Assembly (NCBI RefSeq): GCF_013426895.1
Contig: NZ_AP023176.1
Span: forward strand, 1,240,001 to 1,304,000
DNA: 64,000 nucleotides
DNA from: Paraburkholderia largidicola
Lineage (GTDB): Bacteria > Pseudomonadota > Gammaproteobacteria > Burkholderiales > Burkholderiaceae
Direction of reading: 5' to 3'
Shown here: in pieces, positions 35,031 through 43,591 of the stretch
Numbering within the stretch: position 1 is the stretch's first letter
How the letters are laid out: each line of letters opens with the position of its first letter
Notes under the pieces: model-generated
The model's database searches: none
The model's input: only the letters and a program-made list of their open reading frames with translations
Told to the model about the DNA's origin: nothing
Translations under genes and position numbers: made by a program

Positions 35031-35373
35031 CGGTGTCCCCTGCTCTGTGGTAGTCGCGATCCGCGCCTTCGGCTAAAACCGCTGAGGGCTTCGGCGTTGA
35101 GTCCGACTAACGCCAACGATCGTAACGGGACCAATCTGAAGAAGACGTTAAGGTCGCGTTACCCAGTGTTACTGACACTTTCGAAAGCTTCCAGCGACTG
35201 TTCTATTCCTGAAAGGAAATAAGATGCCGGATTAACAGGTTCACGCAGCCTGCGATTTCTTAATGTCTGGTTAAGGTGCGCTCACGTAGATTGGAAAATG
35301 TCGATCTGTTTTGAAGCAGGCAATCGTATTCCCGGCGTGCGTCTTCATCCATGTACGAGGAGCGGTCCCGGCA
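35031..35373. other. Divergent control region, hpn side / phospholipase C
   Basis: About 340 bases without a gene. It carries the PmrA-like repeat CTTAAT-N5-GTTAAG (35259-35275) and a weaker GTTAAG-N5-GTTACC (35147-35163). Confidence 0.4.
35259..35275 (+). promoter_or_regulatory. PmrA/BasR-like tandem repeat upstream of phospholipase C
   Basis: CTTAAT-N5-GTTAAG matches YTTAAK-N5-YTTAAK except for one base. It lies 98 bases before the phospholipase start and in the same direction. A partial copy (GTTAAG-N5-GTTACC) is at 35147-35163. Confidence 0.4.
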
Positions 35374-37440
35374 ATGAAAACCAATCACGCATCCAATGGA
35401 GGAACCGGCGACACCGCCAGACATCCGTTTCGCTCACCACGTCGAAAGTTCCTATGCATTGCTGCGGGTGCGCTTGCCGCGTCAGCGGTTACTGGCCTGA
35501 TGCCGCAAATGATTCGTAAGGCCCTTGCAACGCGGGCGCATCGCATGACGGGAACGATCGACGATGTCGGCCATATCGTGATCTTCACGCAGGAAAACCG
35601 TTCTTTCGACCATTACTTCGGCACGCTGCGCGGGGTGCGCGGATTCAATGACCGGATGGCGATCGCCCTACCCAATGGCGACCCCATATGGAAGCAGCCT
35701 ACGGACACTGGTTATATTCTGCCGTTCCACGCGGATATGACTGTCACACGTGCGACATGTGCGCGGGCGCCGTCGATGAACTATCCCGTCAACATAGCGA
35801 TGTGGGACCACGGCCTGTGTGACGAATGGAACAAAGTGCGTTTCGCGGGACTCGGCATGAGCTACTTCTCGCGAAACGATCTGCCGTTCTATTACGCCCT
35901 GGCCGATGCCTTTACCATCTGCGACCAATACTATGCGTCGACGCTGACTCAGACCAACCCAAACAGATTGCATCTGTTCAGCGGCAGCAGCGGTTTGTCG
36001 GCGGGTTTTCTTCCCGCGCTCGATAATGTTGAGCCCGTGGCGGGCTTCACCTGGCCAACGGTCGCTGAAATGCTCGAGACTGCCGGCGTGCGCTGGCGCG
36101 TGTACCAGCAGGCAGATAACTTCGACGACAACGCGCTTGCACTGTTTCGAAGCTTCCGATCCGCGTCAGCGTCGAGCGCACTCTACCGCAATGGCATGGC
36201 GAGAGTCGACGATGTAGCACGGGCATTCGCTGCAGATGTCGCAACGGGTGTGCTCCCACAGGTATCGTGGATCGTCGCGCCAGCAGCGTTGTCGGAGCAT
36301 GCGAATTATCACCCGCAAGCCGGAGAGGACCTGACCGCGCGTCTGCTTGCAGCACTTTTTGCGAACCCCGAGGTTTGGTCCAGGACCGTCTTCCTGCTGA
36401 ACTACGATGAACAGGGCGGCTTCTTCGACCACGAGCCTCCACCGACCCCACCCGCGTCCGACGCGGAAGGCCGCTCGACAGTCGAGACGACAGGCGAAAT
36501 CTTCGAAGGGCTGCCACTCGGCCTGGGTTTTCGCGTGCCAATGACCGTGATCTCGCCATGGTCCAAAGGCGGCTATGTGTGCTCGGAGGTCTTTGATCAC
36601 ACCTCGATCATTCAATTCATCGAGCGACGTTTTGGGGTTCATTGCCCGAACATCAGCCCGTGGCGTCGCGCGATTTGCGGCGACCTCACCTCGGCATTCG
36701 ACTTCGGCATACGGGACGCAACCTGGCCGTTGCTACCCGCTACGAGCACATATGTCGCCGATGCCAACCGGCAATGCAGTACGCTGCCGGAGCCGACTGT
36801 GCCGATTGTGCAATCGGTCCCGAAGCAGGAACGGGGTATTCGTGCGTCACGGGCGCTGCCTTATGAGATTCACGTCAACGCACATGTGGATGCAGTCAGC
36901 GGAACGTTGTGGCTCGATATGATCAATGCTGGGCCAACGGGTGTCGCACTCTCAAGCTACGACCTCGCGATCCGCACCAACCGGCCGCGTCGGTATGCGC
37001 TCGGGGCGGGTACGCACCTATCCGAACATTGGGCCCATGTCCCGCCAGCCGCGCCCCGATACCATCTCTCGATACACGGACCGAACGGCTTTCTGCGGCT
37101 CTTCGCGGGCGATGTGGCCTCTGTACGCGATCTGGCACACGCCAACCCCGAGATCCGGGCTACCGACGACAGGAAGAACAATGCCTTATGTCTGACGCTG
37201 ATCAATCGCGGGAATGCAGTCTGCGAATTTTCGATCTCGTCGAACGCATATCGTGCGGATGGCCCATGGAAATTTTCTGTCCGTGCCGGCCACACGCTCG
37301 ATACCCTATGGTCAGTGTCGGCAAGTGGCAACTGGTATGACCTCAGTGTGACAGTTGACGTCCAGCCCGCATTTCTGCGGCGTCTCGCGGGGCGGATGGA
37401 AAACGGTTATGACCTCGTCAGTGACCCCGCAGCTGCCTGA
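35374..37440 (+). CDS. Tat-exported phospholipase C (phosphocholine-specific type)
   Basis: This 688-residue phosphoesterase has a twin-arginine signal near residues 22-43 (SPRRKFLCIAAGALAASAV). The phospholipase C/acid phosphatase core has HIVIFTQENRSFDHYFGTL (~residues 66-84), NPNRLHLFSG, LLNYDEQGGFFDHEPPP and a final FDHTSIIQFIERRFG. Two C-terminal DUF756-like beta domains follow (~residues 505-680). This is the full PlcN/PlcH-type layout. Substrates are phosphatidylcholine or related phospholipids in the periplasm or outside. The ATG at 35374 has GAGGAG 11 bases upstream; an ATG at 35311 is less likely because it precedes the signal by too much. Confidence 0.88.
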   Translation: MKTNHASNGGTGDTARHPFRSPRRKFLCIAAGALAASAVTGLMPQMIRKALATRAHRMTGTIDDVGHIVIFTQENRSFDHYFGTLRGVRGFNDRMAIALPNGDPIWKQPTDTGYILPFHADMTVTRATCARAPSMNYPVNIAMWDHGLCDEWNKVRFAGLGMSYFSRNDLPFYYALADAFTICDQYYASTLTQTNPNRLHLFSGSSGLSAGFLPALDNVEPVAGFTWPTVAEMLETAGVRWRVYQQADNFDDNALALFRSFRSASASSALYRNGMARVDDVARAFAADVATGVLPQVSWIVAPAALSEHANYHPQAGEDLTARLLAALFANPEVWSRTVFLLNYDEQGGFFDHEPPPTPPASDAEGRSTVETTGEIFEGLPLGLGFRVPMTVISPWSKGGYVCSEVFDHTSIIQFIERRFGVHCPNISPWRRAICGDLTSAFDFGIRDATWPLLPATSTYVADANRQCSTLPEPTVPIVQSVPKQERGIRASRALPYEIHVNAHVDAVSGTLWLDMINAGPTGVALSSYDLAIRTNRPRRYALGAGTHLSEHWAHVPPAAPRYHLSIHGPNGFLRLFAGDVASVRDLAHANPEIRATDDRKNNALCLTLINRGNAVCEFSISSNAYRADGPWKFSVRAGHTLDTLWSVSASGNWYDLSVTVDVQPAFLRRLAGRMENGYDLVSDPAAA

Positions 37441-37572
37441 TAAAGGGCGAGCGGGTGGCCGCAGTTGATCGCGAAGCGACATCAGGCGCCGAGTTGTCCG
37501 TGACTTCGATGCGCCCTTTGCGACGAACACTACCGTTGTCACTATTCCACTGAAGTCAAAGCCTCCATTCGG

Positions 37573-37719
37573 TTAGTGACTCGCGCCCTCCACCGCGCCA
37601 ATCCCGGTTTCCGAACGTACCGACTGCGCCTCGAACCCGGCCTGATCGATGCGCGCGCGAGCGGATCGATCTGTCAACGAGAACAACCAGATGCCAGCAA
37701 AGCCAGTCGTCATCATGAA
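37573..37719 (-). pseudogene. C-terminal fragment of an ActP-like symporter
   Basis: The last ~48 codons match the end of the symporter at 21467 almost residue for residue (GIWLFSLTDRSARARIDQAG, then [20 protein letters not shown]), including the stop. The DNA is diverged, with a TAA rather than TAG stop, so it is a relic of a paralogue or of homologous DNA from another lineage, not a recent copy. No upstream part of the gene remains. Confidence 0.85.
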
Positions 37720-37734
37720 GTCGATCGCCAGCGC

Positions 37735-37894
37735 TTTCGACCCGGATCCCGCCAGGGGCACAGAGGGCAAGGTCGGCACCTACCTGGCGATGGTCAACTA
37801 TCACGCCAACCCGATCACCTCGGCGATGTTTTTGACGGCCACCGCGCCCAATCCACTGGTGGTGGACTACATCGCCAAGGCGACCAGAAGATGA
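37735..37894 (+). pseudogene. Fragment of a DASS-family anion transporter
   Basis: About 53 codons read SIASAFDPDPARGTEGKVGT, then YLAMVNYHANPITSAMFLTA and TAPNPLVVDYIAKAT. The TSAMFLTAxAxNPL core is typical of the SLC13/DASS (CitT, 2-oxoglutarate/malate translocator) family's middle region. Nothing of the N- or C-terminal membrane domains is present. It abuts the ActP relic on one side and an IS-end remnant on the other. Confidence 0.65.
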
Positions 37895-37906
37895 CCAAAC
37901 AAGCCA

Positions 37907-37960
37907 TGTCGTGCTTTGGGAAGCTTGAGCGCCGGATATCCATCGCGGAGCACCGGCATA
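37907..37960 (+). mobile_element. Solo left-end remnant of an ISNCY-type element
   Basis: About 54 bases match the 5' leader of the truncated element at 7492-7547 (ATGTCGTG, TTGAGCGCCGGAYATCCATC, GGAGCACCGGC) with a few substitutions. The match ends exactly where the transposase start codon would be. No transposase follows; the stop codon of the oxidase gene begins at the next base. Confidence 0.65.
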
Positions 37961-39259
37961 TCACGCAATGGCATCCATCAAGCGATACCACGCCACACCT
38001 GCCGTGATGTAAAAGCGCTGCAGGCCATGAAATGGGATCGATCTGACGGGCGTGACTGCAAACGGGAACGATGATCCAGGCGATTCCCCACAGAGGCGTT
38101 CGGCCAGGTGTTTGCCGACCGTCGTGGCCATTGCGATGCCACGTCCGTTATAGCCCAGCGCGATGCTCAAACCAGGTGCCGGTTCATGAATGTGCGGCAG
38201 GAAATCCGCGGTGATAGCGACACGCCCCGCCCATCGATATTCATAGCTGATCCCCTTCAGTTGCGGGTACATCAACTCGACAGCCCGTTCCAGATGCGCC
38301 CAGTCGCCGCTGGCACGCGGCTCGGAGAACGGTCCCCGCCCGCCCATCACCAGACGCCCCGCCGCATCGCGCCGGAAGTACAGCAACAGACGACGCGAAT
38401 CCGACGCCACCTCGCCGCCGCGCAGAATGTCGTCGCCCAGTTCCGGTGGCAAGGGCTGCGTCGCCACGATAAAGCTGTTCGCCGCGATCACCGATTGCCG
38501 CAAGCCCGGCCACAGCGCGCCCGTATAACCGTTGGTAGCGATCACGACCCGCTGTGCTTCCACGATAGCCCCACCCTGCGTCTCGATACGCCAGCCGCGC
38601 TCATGGCGCGTCAGGCGGGAGACAGACGTTCGCCCATGCACCGCGACGCCGAGCGACTGCGCAGCGCGCACAAGGCCGCGCACATAGCTGAGCGGCTGGA
38701 TACTTCCCGCGCGATGATCGACCCATCCGCCGATATAACTCTTCGTGCCGAGACGCCGTGACACTTCAGCGCCATCGAGCAGACTGATCTTCACGCCCCG
38801 CGCTTCCCATTGGCGTGCGCGGCGGGTGACGGTTTCGAGCATCGCCGCCGATGGCGCGGGTTGAATCCACCCGCCGCGCACCGCATCACATGCGATGCCA
38901 TACTTGCCGATCAGATCAAAGACGTTATCGGCTGCCGCGCCAACCGTTTCGACGAGCCGCTTGCCCGCCGTTTCGCCGAAGCGCTGAACGAGTTCGTCGG
39001 GATCGTACTTGAGGCCCGGAATCACCTGCCCGCCGTTGCGGCCCGATGCACCCCAGCCCGGCTCGGCCGCGTCGAGCACGCACACTTTCACGCCCCGTTC
39101 GGCCAGATGCAAGGCCGTGGACAAACCGGTAAAGCCCGCGCCGACGATCGCCACATCGACGGATGCCGACTCGCGCAACGGCGGCGTGTCGGATGCGGGC
39201 TGCGCTGTCGCGGCCCACAACGAATCCGGCAGCGCGGCCCCTTCTTTCACTTCGATCAT
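37961..39259 (-). CDS. FAD-dependent amine/amino acid oxidase (DadA/PuuB type)
   Basis: This 432-residue DAO-family flavoprotein has the FAD-binding VDVAIVGAGFTGLSTALHLAE (GxGxxG, ~residues 34-54), the GWGASGRNGGQV segment and the C-terminal ALGYNGRGIAMATTVGK typical of gamma-glutamylputrescine oxidase-like enzymes. It oxidises a secondary or primary amine to an imine, with H2O2 or quinone as electron sink. It follows the ABC ATPase by 2 bases, so it shares the importer's operon and probably acts on the imported compound. Its stop codon abuts the IS remnant. Confidence 0.85.
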   Translation of the reverse strand: MIEVKEGAALPDSLWAATAQPASDTPPLRESASVDVAIVGAGFTGLSTALHLAERGVKVCVLDAAEPGWGASGRNGGQVIPGLKYDPDELVQRFGETAGKRLVETVGAAADNVFDLIGKYGIACDAVRGGWIQPAPSAAMLETVTRRARQWEARGVKISLLDGAEVSRRLGTKSYIGGWVDHRAGSIQPLSYVRGLVRAAQSLGVAVHGRTSVSRLTRHERGWRIETQGGAIVEAQRVVIATNGYTGALWPGLRQSVIAANSFIVATQPLPPELGDDILRGGEVASDSRRLLLYFRRDAAGRLVMGGRGPFSEPRASGDWAHLERAVELMYPQLKGISYEYRWAGRVAITADFLPHIHEPAPGLSIALGYNGRGIAMATTVGKHLAERLCGESPGSSFPFAVTPVRSIPFHGLQRFYITAGVAWYRLMDAIA

Positions 39260-39261
39260 GT

Positions 39262-40020
39262 TCAGTTCTGGTTGGCAGTAGCGTGTGCGTCGCTGGATGA
39301 AAGCAGACGTCGCAGGAATTCCTGCGTGCGCGGATGCTTCGGGTCGGTCAGCACGTCGCGCGCCGGACCCGTTTCACAGATCGTGCCGCCGTGCAGGAAG
39401 CACACGCGATCGGCCACTTCGCGCGCGAATGCCATCTCATGCGTGACGACCACCATCGTCATGCCGTCCCGTGCGAGCGAGCGCATCACGTTCAGCACTT
39501 CGCCGACGAGTTCCGGGTCGAGCGCCGATGTCGGTTCGTCGAACAGCAAGGCTTCGGGCTCCATCGCAAGCGCACGTGCAATCGCCACACGCTGCTGCTG
39601 TCCGCCCGACAGTTCAGCCGGATACGCATTCATCCGATGCGACAGCCCCACCTTGTCGAGTAGTTGCCGCGCCTGTTCGCGAGCCTGGGCCACAGGCGTG
39701 CGGCGCACGTACACGGGCCCTTCCATCACGTTTTCGAGGGCCGTGCGATGCGCAAACAGATTGAAGCGCTGAAACACCATGCCTACGCGCATGCGCAACT
39801 CGTGGATATGCTTTGCCTGAGCATCGACACGTACACCGTCGATCGTGATGGAGCCTGCATCATAGGTTTCGAAACCGTTGATACAGCGCAGCACCGTCGA
39901 TTTGCCCGAACCGGACGGCCCGATCAGGCACACCACTTCCCCGCGTTTTACGCTCAGGCTCACGCCCTTGAGCACTTCCTGATTGTGAAAGCGCTTGTGT
40001 ATTGCGTTGATCTCGATCAT
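39262..40020 (-). CDS. Amino-acid-type ABC transporter ATP-binding protein
   Basis: This 252-residue GlnQ/HisP-type ATPase has Walker [10 protein letters not shown] (~residue 36), [15 protein letters not shown] (~145), Walker [14 protein letters not shown] (~165) and VVTHEM. The ATG at 40020 overlaps the permease stop (4 bases). It powers the importer formed with the genes at 40017 and 40755. Confidence 0.9.
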   Translation of the reverse strand: MIEINAIHKRFHNQEVLKGVSLSVKRGEVVCLIGPSGSGKSTVLRCINGFETYDAGSITIDGVRVDAQAKHIHELRMRVGMVFQRFNLFAHRTALENVMEGPVYVRRTPVAQAREQARQLLDKVGLSHRMNAYPAELSGGQQQRVAIARALAMEPEALLFDEPTSALDPELVGEVLNVMRSLARDGMTMVVVTHEMAFAREVADRVCFLHGGTICETGPARDVLTDPKHPRTQEFLRRLLSSSDAHATANQN

Positions 40021-40673
40021 CGGCTTTTCCTCACGGCGAGTCGCCTGCCAAGCTGGTTGACGCCGAACATCAACGGCAGGCTCAGCACCAGGTAGAGCAG
40101 CGCGACGAGCGTGTACACCGTCATGTTCTGGAATGTCGACGACGCAATCAGCTGCCCGGCCCGCGTGATTTCGGCAACCGTGATGGTCGAGGCAACCGAT
40201 GAATCCTTCAGCAACATCACGAGCGTGTTGCCATAAGGCGGCAGCGCGATCCTGAACGCTTGCGGCAGCACCACGCGCCGCATGATCAGTGGGCCGCGCA
40301 TGCCGATCGCGTGCGCAGCTTCGATCTGTCCATGATCGATCGCCTCGATGCCCGCGCGAAAGTTCTCCGCCTGATACGCCGAATACGCGATGCCCAGACC
40401 GATCACGCCCGCCTGAAATGCAGACAGTTGCACGCCCATGTCGGGCAGCACGAAGTAGATGTAAAACAGCTGCACGATGATGGGCAGCCCGCGGATCAGA
40501 TTGATCACGGTGCTGCCGAACGTCGATGCCGCGCGATTGCGCGACACTTTCAGCAACGCGAGCACCAGACCGAGGACCGAGCTGAGCACGAACGCGCAGG
40601 CTGTGATCTCGATGGTGATGACTGCGCCCTTTAGCAGGATCGGCAGAAAGTCGATTGCGTTCTGCAAAAACAT
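40017..40673 (-). CDS. Amino-acid-type ABC transporter permease
   Basis: This 218-residue HisM-type permease has the entry motif [20 protein letters not shown] (~residues 66-85) and EAA loop [26 protein letters not shown] lies just upstream of the ATG. As the only permease in this operon it would act as a homodimer. Confidence 0.9.
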   Translation of the reverse strand: MFLQNAIDFLPILLKGAVITIEITACAFVLSSVLGLVLALLKVSRNRAASTFGSTVINLIRGLPIIVQLFYIYFVLPDMGVQLSAFQAGVIGLGIAYSAYQAENFRAGIEAIDHGQIEAAHAIGMRGPLIMRRVVLPQAFRIALPPYGNTLVMLLKDSSVASTITVAEITRAGQLIASSTFQNMTVYTLVALLYLVLSLPLMFGVNQLGRRLAVRKSR

Positions 40674-40754
40674 CGCGCCTCCCGGTACGCCTGGCAGATC
40701 GTCCGCACGCGTTCACATGCGGACAGGTTCACATGCAGCAAGACCGTGCAGGGT

Positions 40755-41525
40755 TCAGCTCATGTGCCACTTCTGCAGGATTTGCTGCAGCGTACCGTCG
40801 GCCTTCATCTTCCTGATCGCGCTGTTCAGCTGTTCCAGTGTCGCCGTGTCGCCCTTGCGCACGATGAAGCACACCTGCCCCTTCACGGCCGACTGGTACT
40901 CGGGCACGAGCCGCACCTGCGTGTTGGCGCCCTGCTGCAACTGATACGCGACGATGGGTTGATCCGCGAAGCCTGCCTTGATGCGGCCGAGTGCGACGTC
41001 GCGCATGATGTCCGCGACGGAGTCGTAGGTGCGGACTTCCTTGAAGATGCCCTTCTTGTTGAGCGCATCGACGAACGCGGTGCCGACCTGCGCGCCCACC
41101 ACTTCGCCCTTGAAGTCGTCCATCGACGTGTAATGGCCTTTGTCGTCGGCCTTCACGACGAGACCTTCGCCGTACGAATAGACCGTATCGGAGAAATCGA
41201 CGATCTGCTTGCGCGCCGGCGTCTTGAGCATCGCCGCGGAAATGATGTCGATCTTCTGCGTGGTCAACGACGGAATCAGCGCCGAGAACACGTTCTGTTG
41301 CACCTCGACCTTGAAGCCGGCGGCGCGGCCGGCCGCATCGATGGCGTCGACCATCATCCCCTGGATCGAATTCGACTTCACGTCGAGAAACGTGAACGGC
41401 ACACCCGTGGCCGTTGCGCCAACCTTGTAGATGGGCTCCGCGGCGCGCGCGGCACCCGATGAAATCGCGAAACAGGCGGCGAGACCGGCAGCAAACAGAG
41501 TGAAGCGTTTGGCAAACGTGACCAT
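40755..41525 (-). CDS. Amino-acid-type ABC transporter substrate-binding protein (family 3)
   Basis: This 256-residue periplasmic protein has a signal peptide (FAKRFTLFAAGLAACFAISS, cleavage near ARA-AEP) and family-3 fold (YKVGATATGVPFTFLDVKSN, VQQNVFSALIPSLTTQKIDI). GGAGA precedes the ATG. The Arg that binds the ligand carboxylate in many amino acid binders is not at its usual place (the segment reads SAAMLKTPARKQIVDFSD), so the ligand could be an amine or opine. It is divergent from the IclR gene, its likely regulator. Confidence 0.87.
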   Translation of the reverse strand: MVTFAKRFTLFAAGLAACFAISSGAARAAEPIYKVGATATGVPFTFLDVKSNSIQGMMVDAIDAAGRAAGFKVEVQQNVFSALIPSLTTQKIDIISAAMLKTPARKQIVDFSDTVYSYGEGLVVKADDKGHYTSMDDFKGEVVGAQVGTAFVDALNKKGIFKEVRTYDSVADIMRDVALGRIKAGFADQPIVAYQLQQGANTQVRLVPEYQSAVKGQVCFIVRKGDTATLEQLNSAIRKMKADGTLQQILQKWHMS

Positions 41526-41611
41526 GCATATCTCCAGACGGGAGCCGGCGCGTCAGTGCGACCGCTGGCGGATTTCGTTTTGTGACCGCGAAGTCATGAT
41601 AATCGAATCAA

Positions 41612-41659
41612 AAAAATCGCAAAGAGATTTTTGCGTATCGATATTCGATACGCTATGAT
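41612..41659 (+). promoter_or_regulatory. IclR gene promoter with overlapping palindromes
   Basis: A -35 TTGCGT (41631-41636) and -10 TATGAT (41654-41659) are separated by 17 bases. The spacer is filled by a perfect inverted repeat, GCGTATCG and CGATACGC with a 5-base centre (41633-41653). A second repeat, AAAAATC and GATTTTT (41612-41632), abuts it. Placement implies autorepression and joint control of the divergent importer operon. Confidence 0.65.
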
Positions 41660-41688
41660 GTGATATCGAGTTCACCATTGAGACGACG

Positions 41689-42495
41689 ATGGACCTTTCC
41701 TCTTCCGACAGCATCGCCGCAAACGGCTCCGACCTGCTCTTCAACCAGTCGCTGGAAAAGGGGTTGAGCGTGCTGCGCGCGTTCAGCGCGAAGCGCCGCA
41801 CGATGACGCTGGCGGAAGTCGCGGATGCAACGTCGATGTCGAAGAGTTCGGCACAGCGGATGGTCTACACGCTCGAAAAGCTCGGCTATGTCCGCAAGCA
41901 TCCGTTGACGCGCCGCTATCAGCTCACGCCGCGCGTGATGCAGATCGGCTTCAACTATCTCGCCGCCGACACGTTGATCGACGTGGCCAATCCCTTCCTG
42001 TCGGAACTCACGAACATCACGGGCGAAACGACGAACCTGACCGAGCCCGACGACGACGAGATGGTGTATGTCTCACGCTTCGTGTCGACGAAGTTCGTGC
42101 CGATCCACATGCCCATCGGCAGCCGCATCCCGATGTATTGCACGGGCAGCGGGCGCGCGTATCTGAGCGCATTGCCCGTGGACGAGGCGCTCGTGCGTCT
42201 CGAACAGATGAACCGGGTCGCGTTCACGGCGAACACGGTGACGGATCTGACGACGCTCGGCGAAAGGCTGGCGGAGGCTCGTCAGCAAGGCTATGCGACG
42301 AACCGCGAGGAACTGTTCATCGGCGATATGTCGATCGCGGCGCCCGTGGTCGGCAGCCAGGGGCGTCCCGTCGCTGCCGTGCATGTGGTGGCGCCCACCA
42401 GCAGATGGACTTTCGAGGACGCGCGTCAGAAGCTTGCCCCTGCCGTTATCGACTGTGCGAGAGGTATCAGCAACTCGATACGGACGCTGGAGTAG
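41689..42495 (+). CDS. IclR-family transcriptional regulator
   Basis: This 268-residue regulator has an N-terminal winged helix (SLEKGLSVLRAFSAKRRTMT, LAEVADATSMSKSSAQRMVY, ~residues 18-60). The C-terminal effector domain carries IclR signatures such as PIGSRIPMYCTGSGRAYLSAL and GYATNREELFIGDMSIAAPV. It is divergent from the amine/amino-acid importer operon and lies behind a promoter that its own operator appears to cover. The effector is likely the imported amine or its oxidation product. Confidence 0.9.
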   Translation: MDLSSSDSIAANGSDLLFNQSLEKGLSVLRAFSAKRRTMTLAEVADATSMSKSSAQRMVYTLEKLGYVRKHPLTRRYQLTPRVMQIGFNYLAADTLIDVANPFLSELTNITGETTNLTEPDDDEMVYVSRFVSTKFVPIHMPIGSRIPMYCTGSGRAYLSALPVDEALVRLEQMNRVAFTANTVTDLTTLGERLAEARQQGYATNREELFIGDMSIAAPVVGSQGRPVAAVHVVAPTSRWTFEDARQKLAPAVIDCARGISNSIRTLE

Positions 42496-42636
42496 CGATC
42501 GGTCAGATACGCGATCCATCGTTCGCGGGGTTACTTCGCGAGCAAACCCTCGTCGCGGTCATCGCCAGTCCCCGGTTCCCTGGCGGCACACCAGCGAAAA
42601 CGACGCACCCTATTTCAGGGAAACCTGTCTGCACGC

Positions 42637-43548
42637 TCAAGCCATCCGCGCTGTCAACAACCCGGCCAACGCAACATCTGCAATACCGAGTCCAAGCGAC
42701 TTGAACACCGTTACATCGCCTTGCGCAGGATGAACAATCTGAGGCGCGACGAGCACGGCGCCCAACTCGATTACGCGGTTCCAATCGACCACACCTGGCG
42801 CGGCCATCAACAGATCGCCTGCTTCGATATGCGCCTGTTCTAGCGACTCGACCACGAGCGTGCCGGCGCGGGCCAACAGTGTGTCGTCGAGTTCACGCGC
42901 ATCGGGCTTGCTCGAACCGATCGCCGCAACGAACGCGCCCGGCTTCACCCACCTGCCGTCGAAAAGAGGTTTCGCGCTTCGCGTCGCGGTGACGATCACG
43001 TCGGCGGCCTGCGCGGCCGCTTGCGCGTGACTGGCTTCAATCAGCGTGTCGGGGAAAAGCGCCTGCATTTCCGCGACTGTCGGCGCGACATGGTCGATTC
43101 CGACGATCAGCACGCGCTCGATACGGGAATCGTCGACGAGCGCACGAATGTGGGCTCTGGCCTGGCGGCCGGTCCCGAACACCGCGAGCACCCGCGCATC
43201 GTGACGAGCGAGCGCATCGCTCGCGATACGCGTGACGGCAGCCGTCCGGAATTCGGTCAGCGCGTCGCCGTGTACGATCGAGATCAACCGCCCATCCGCG
43301 CTCGAGAAGACAGGAATGACGAAATCGAACCGGCCTCGATGCGTCGAATACACTTTTGCCCCGCAGACGCCCGCGCGAGGCAGGATTGCTCCCATCGTAC
43401 TGATCGACACGTGTTCGCCATTCGTTCTGACGCGCCGTTGAACCGACGCGCGGCCCATGCCGTGTTCGATGAGTGCGAGGCGCAGTTCCGCAATCGCGTC
43501 GCGCATGGTGATGAGGCGGCGCACCTCGTCGTCGGTAATGAAATGCAT
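42637..43548 (-). CDS. Ornithine cyclodeaminase / mu-crystallin family protein
   Basis: This 303-residue protein has an NAD(P)-binding Rossmann core (LAVFGTGRQARAHIRAL, ~residues 124-140) and the N-terminal substrate domain (VYSTHRGRFDFVIPVFSSAD). The family includes ornithine cyclodeaminase, alanine dehydrogenase of archaea and ketimine reductases. The Met at 43548 fits the family start MHFITDDEVRRLI. It follows the asparaginase gene by 43 bases and probably shares its transcript. Ketimine reductase or amino acid dehydrogenase activity is as likely as cyclodeaminase. Confidence 0.85.
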   Translation of the reverse strand: MHFITDDEVRRLITMRDAIAELRLALIEHGMGRASVQRRVRTNGEHVSISTMGAILPRAGVCGAKVYSTHRGRFDFVIPVFSSADGRLISIVHGDALTEFRTAAVTRIASDALARHDARVLAVFGTGRQARAHIRALVDDSRIERVLIVGIDHVAPTVAEMQALFPDTLIEASHAQAAAQAADVIVTATRSAKPLFDGRWVKPGAFVAAIGSSKPDARELDDTLLARAGTLVVESLEQAHIEAGDLLMAAPGVVDWNRVIELGAVLVAPQIVHPAQGDVTVFKSLGLGIADVALAGLLTARMA

Positions 43549-43591
43549 GATGTGTCGGGAGATGATGAGTTGTCCGTGAAAAAGGCGCGCT

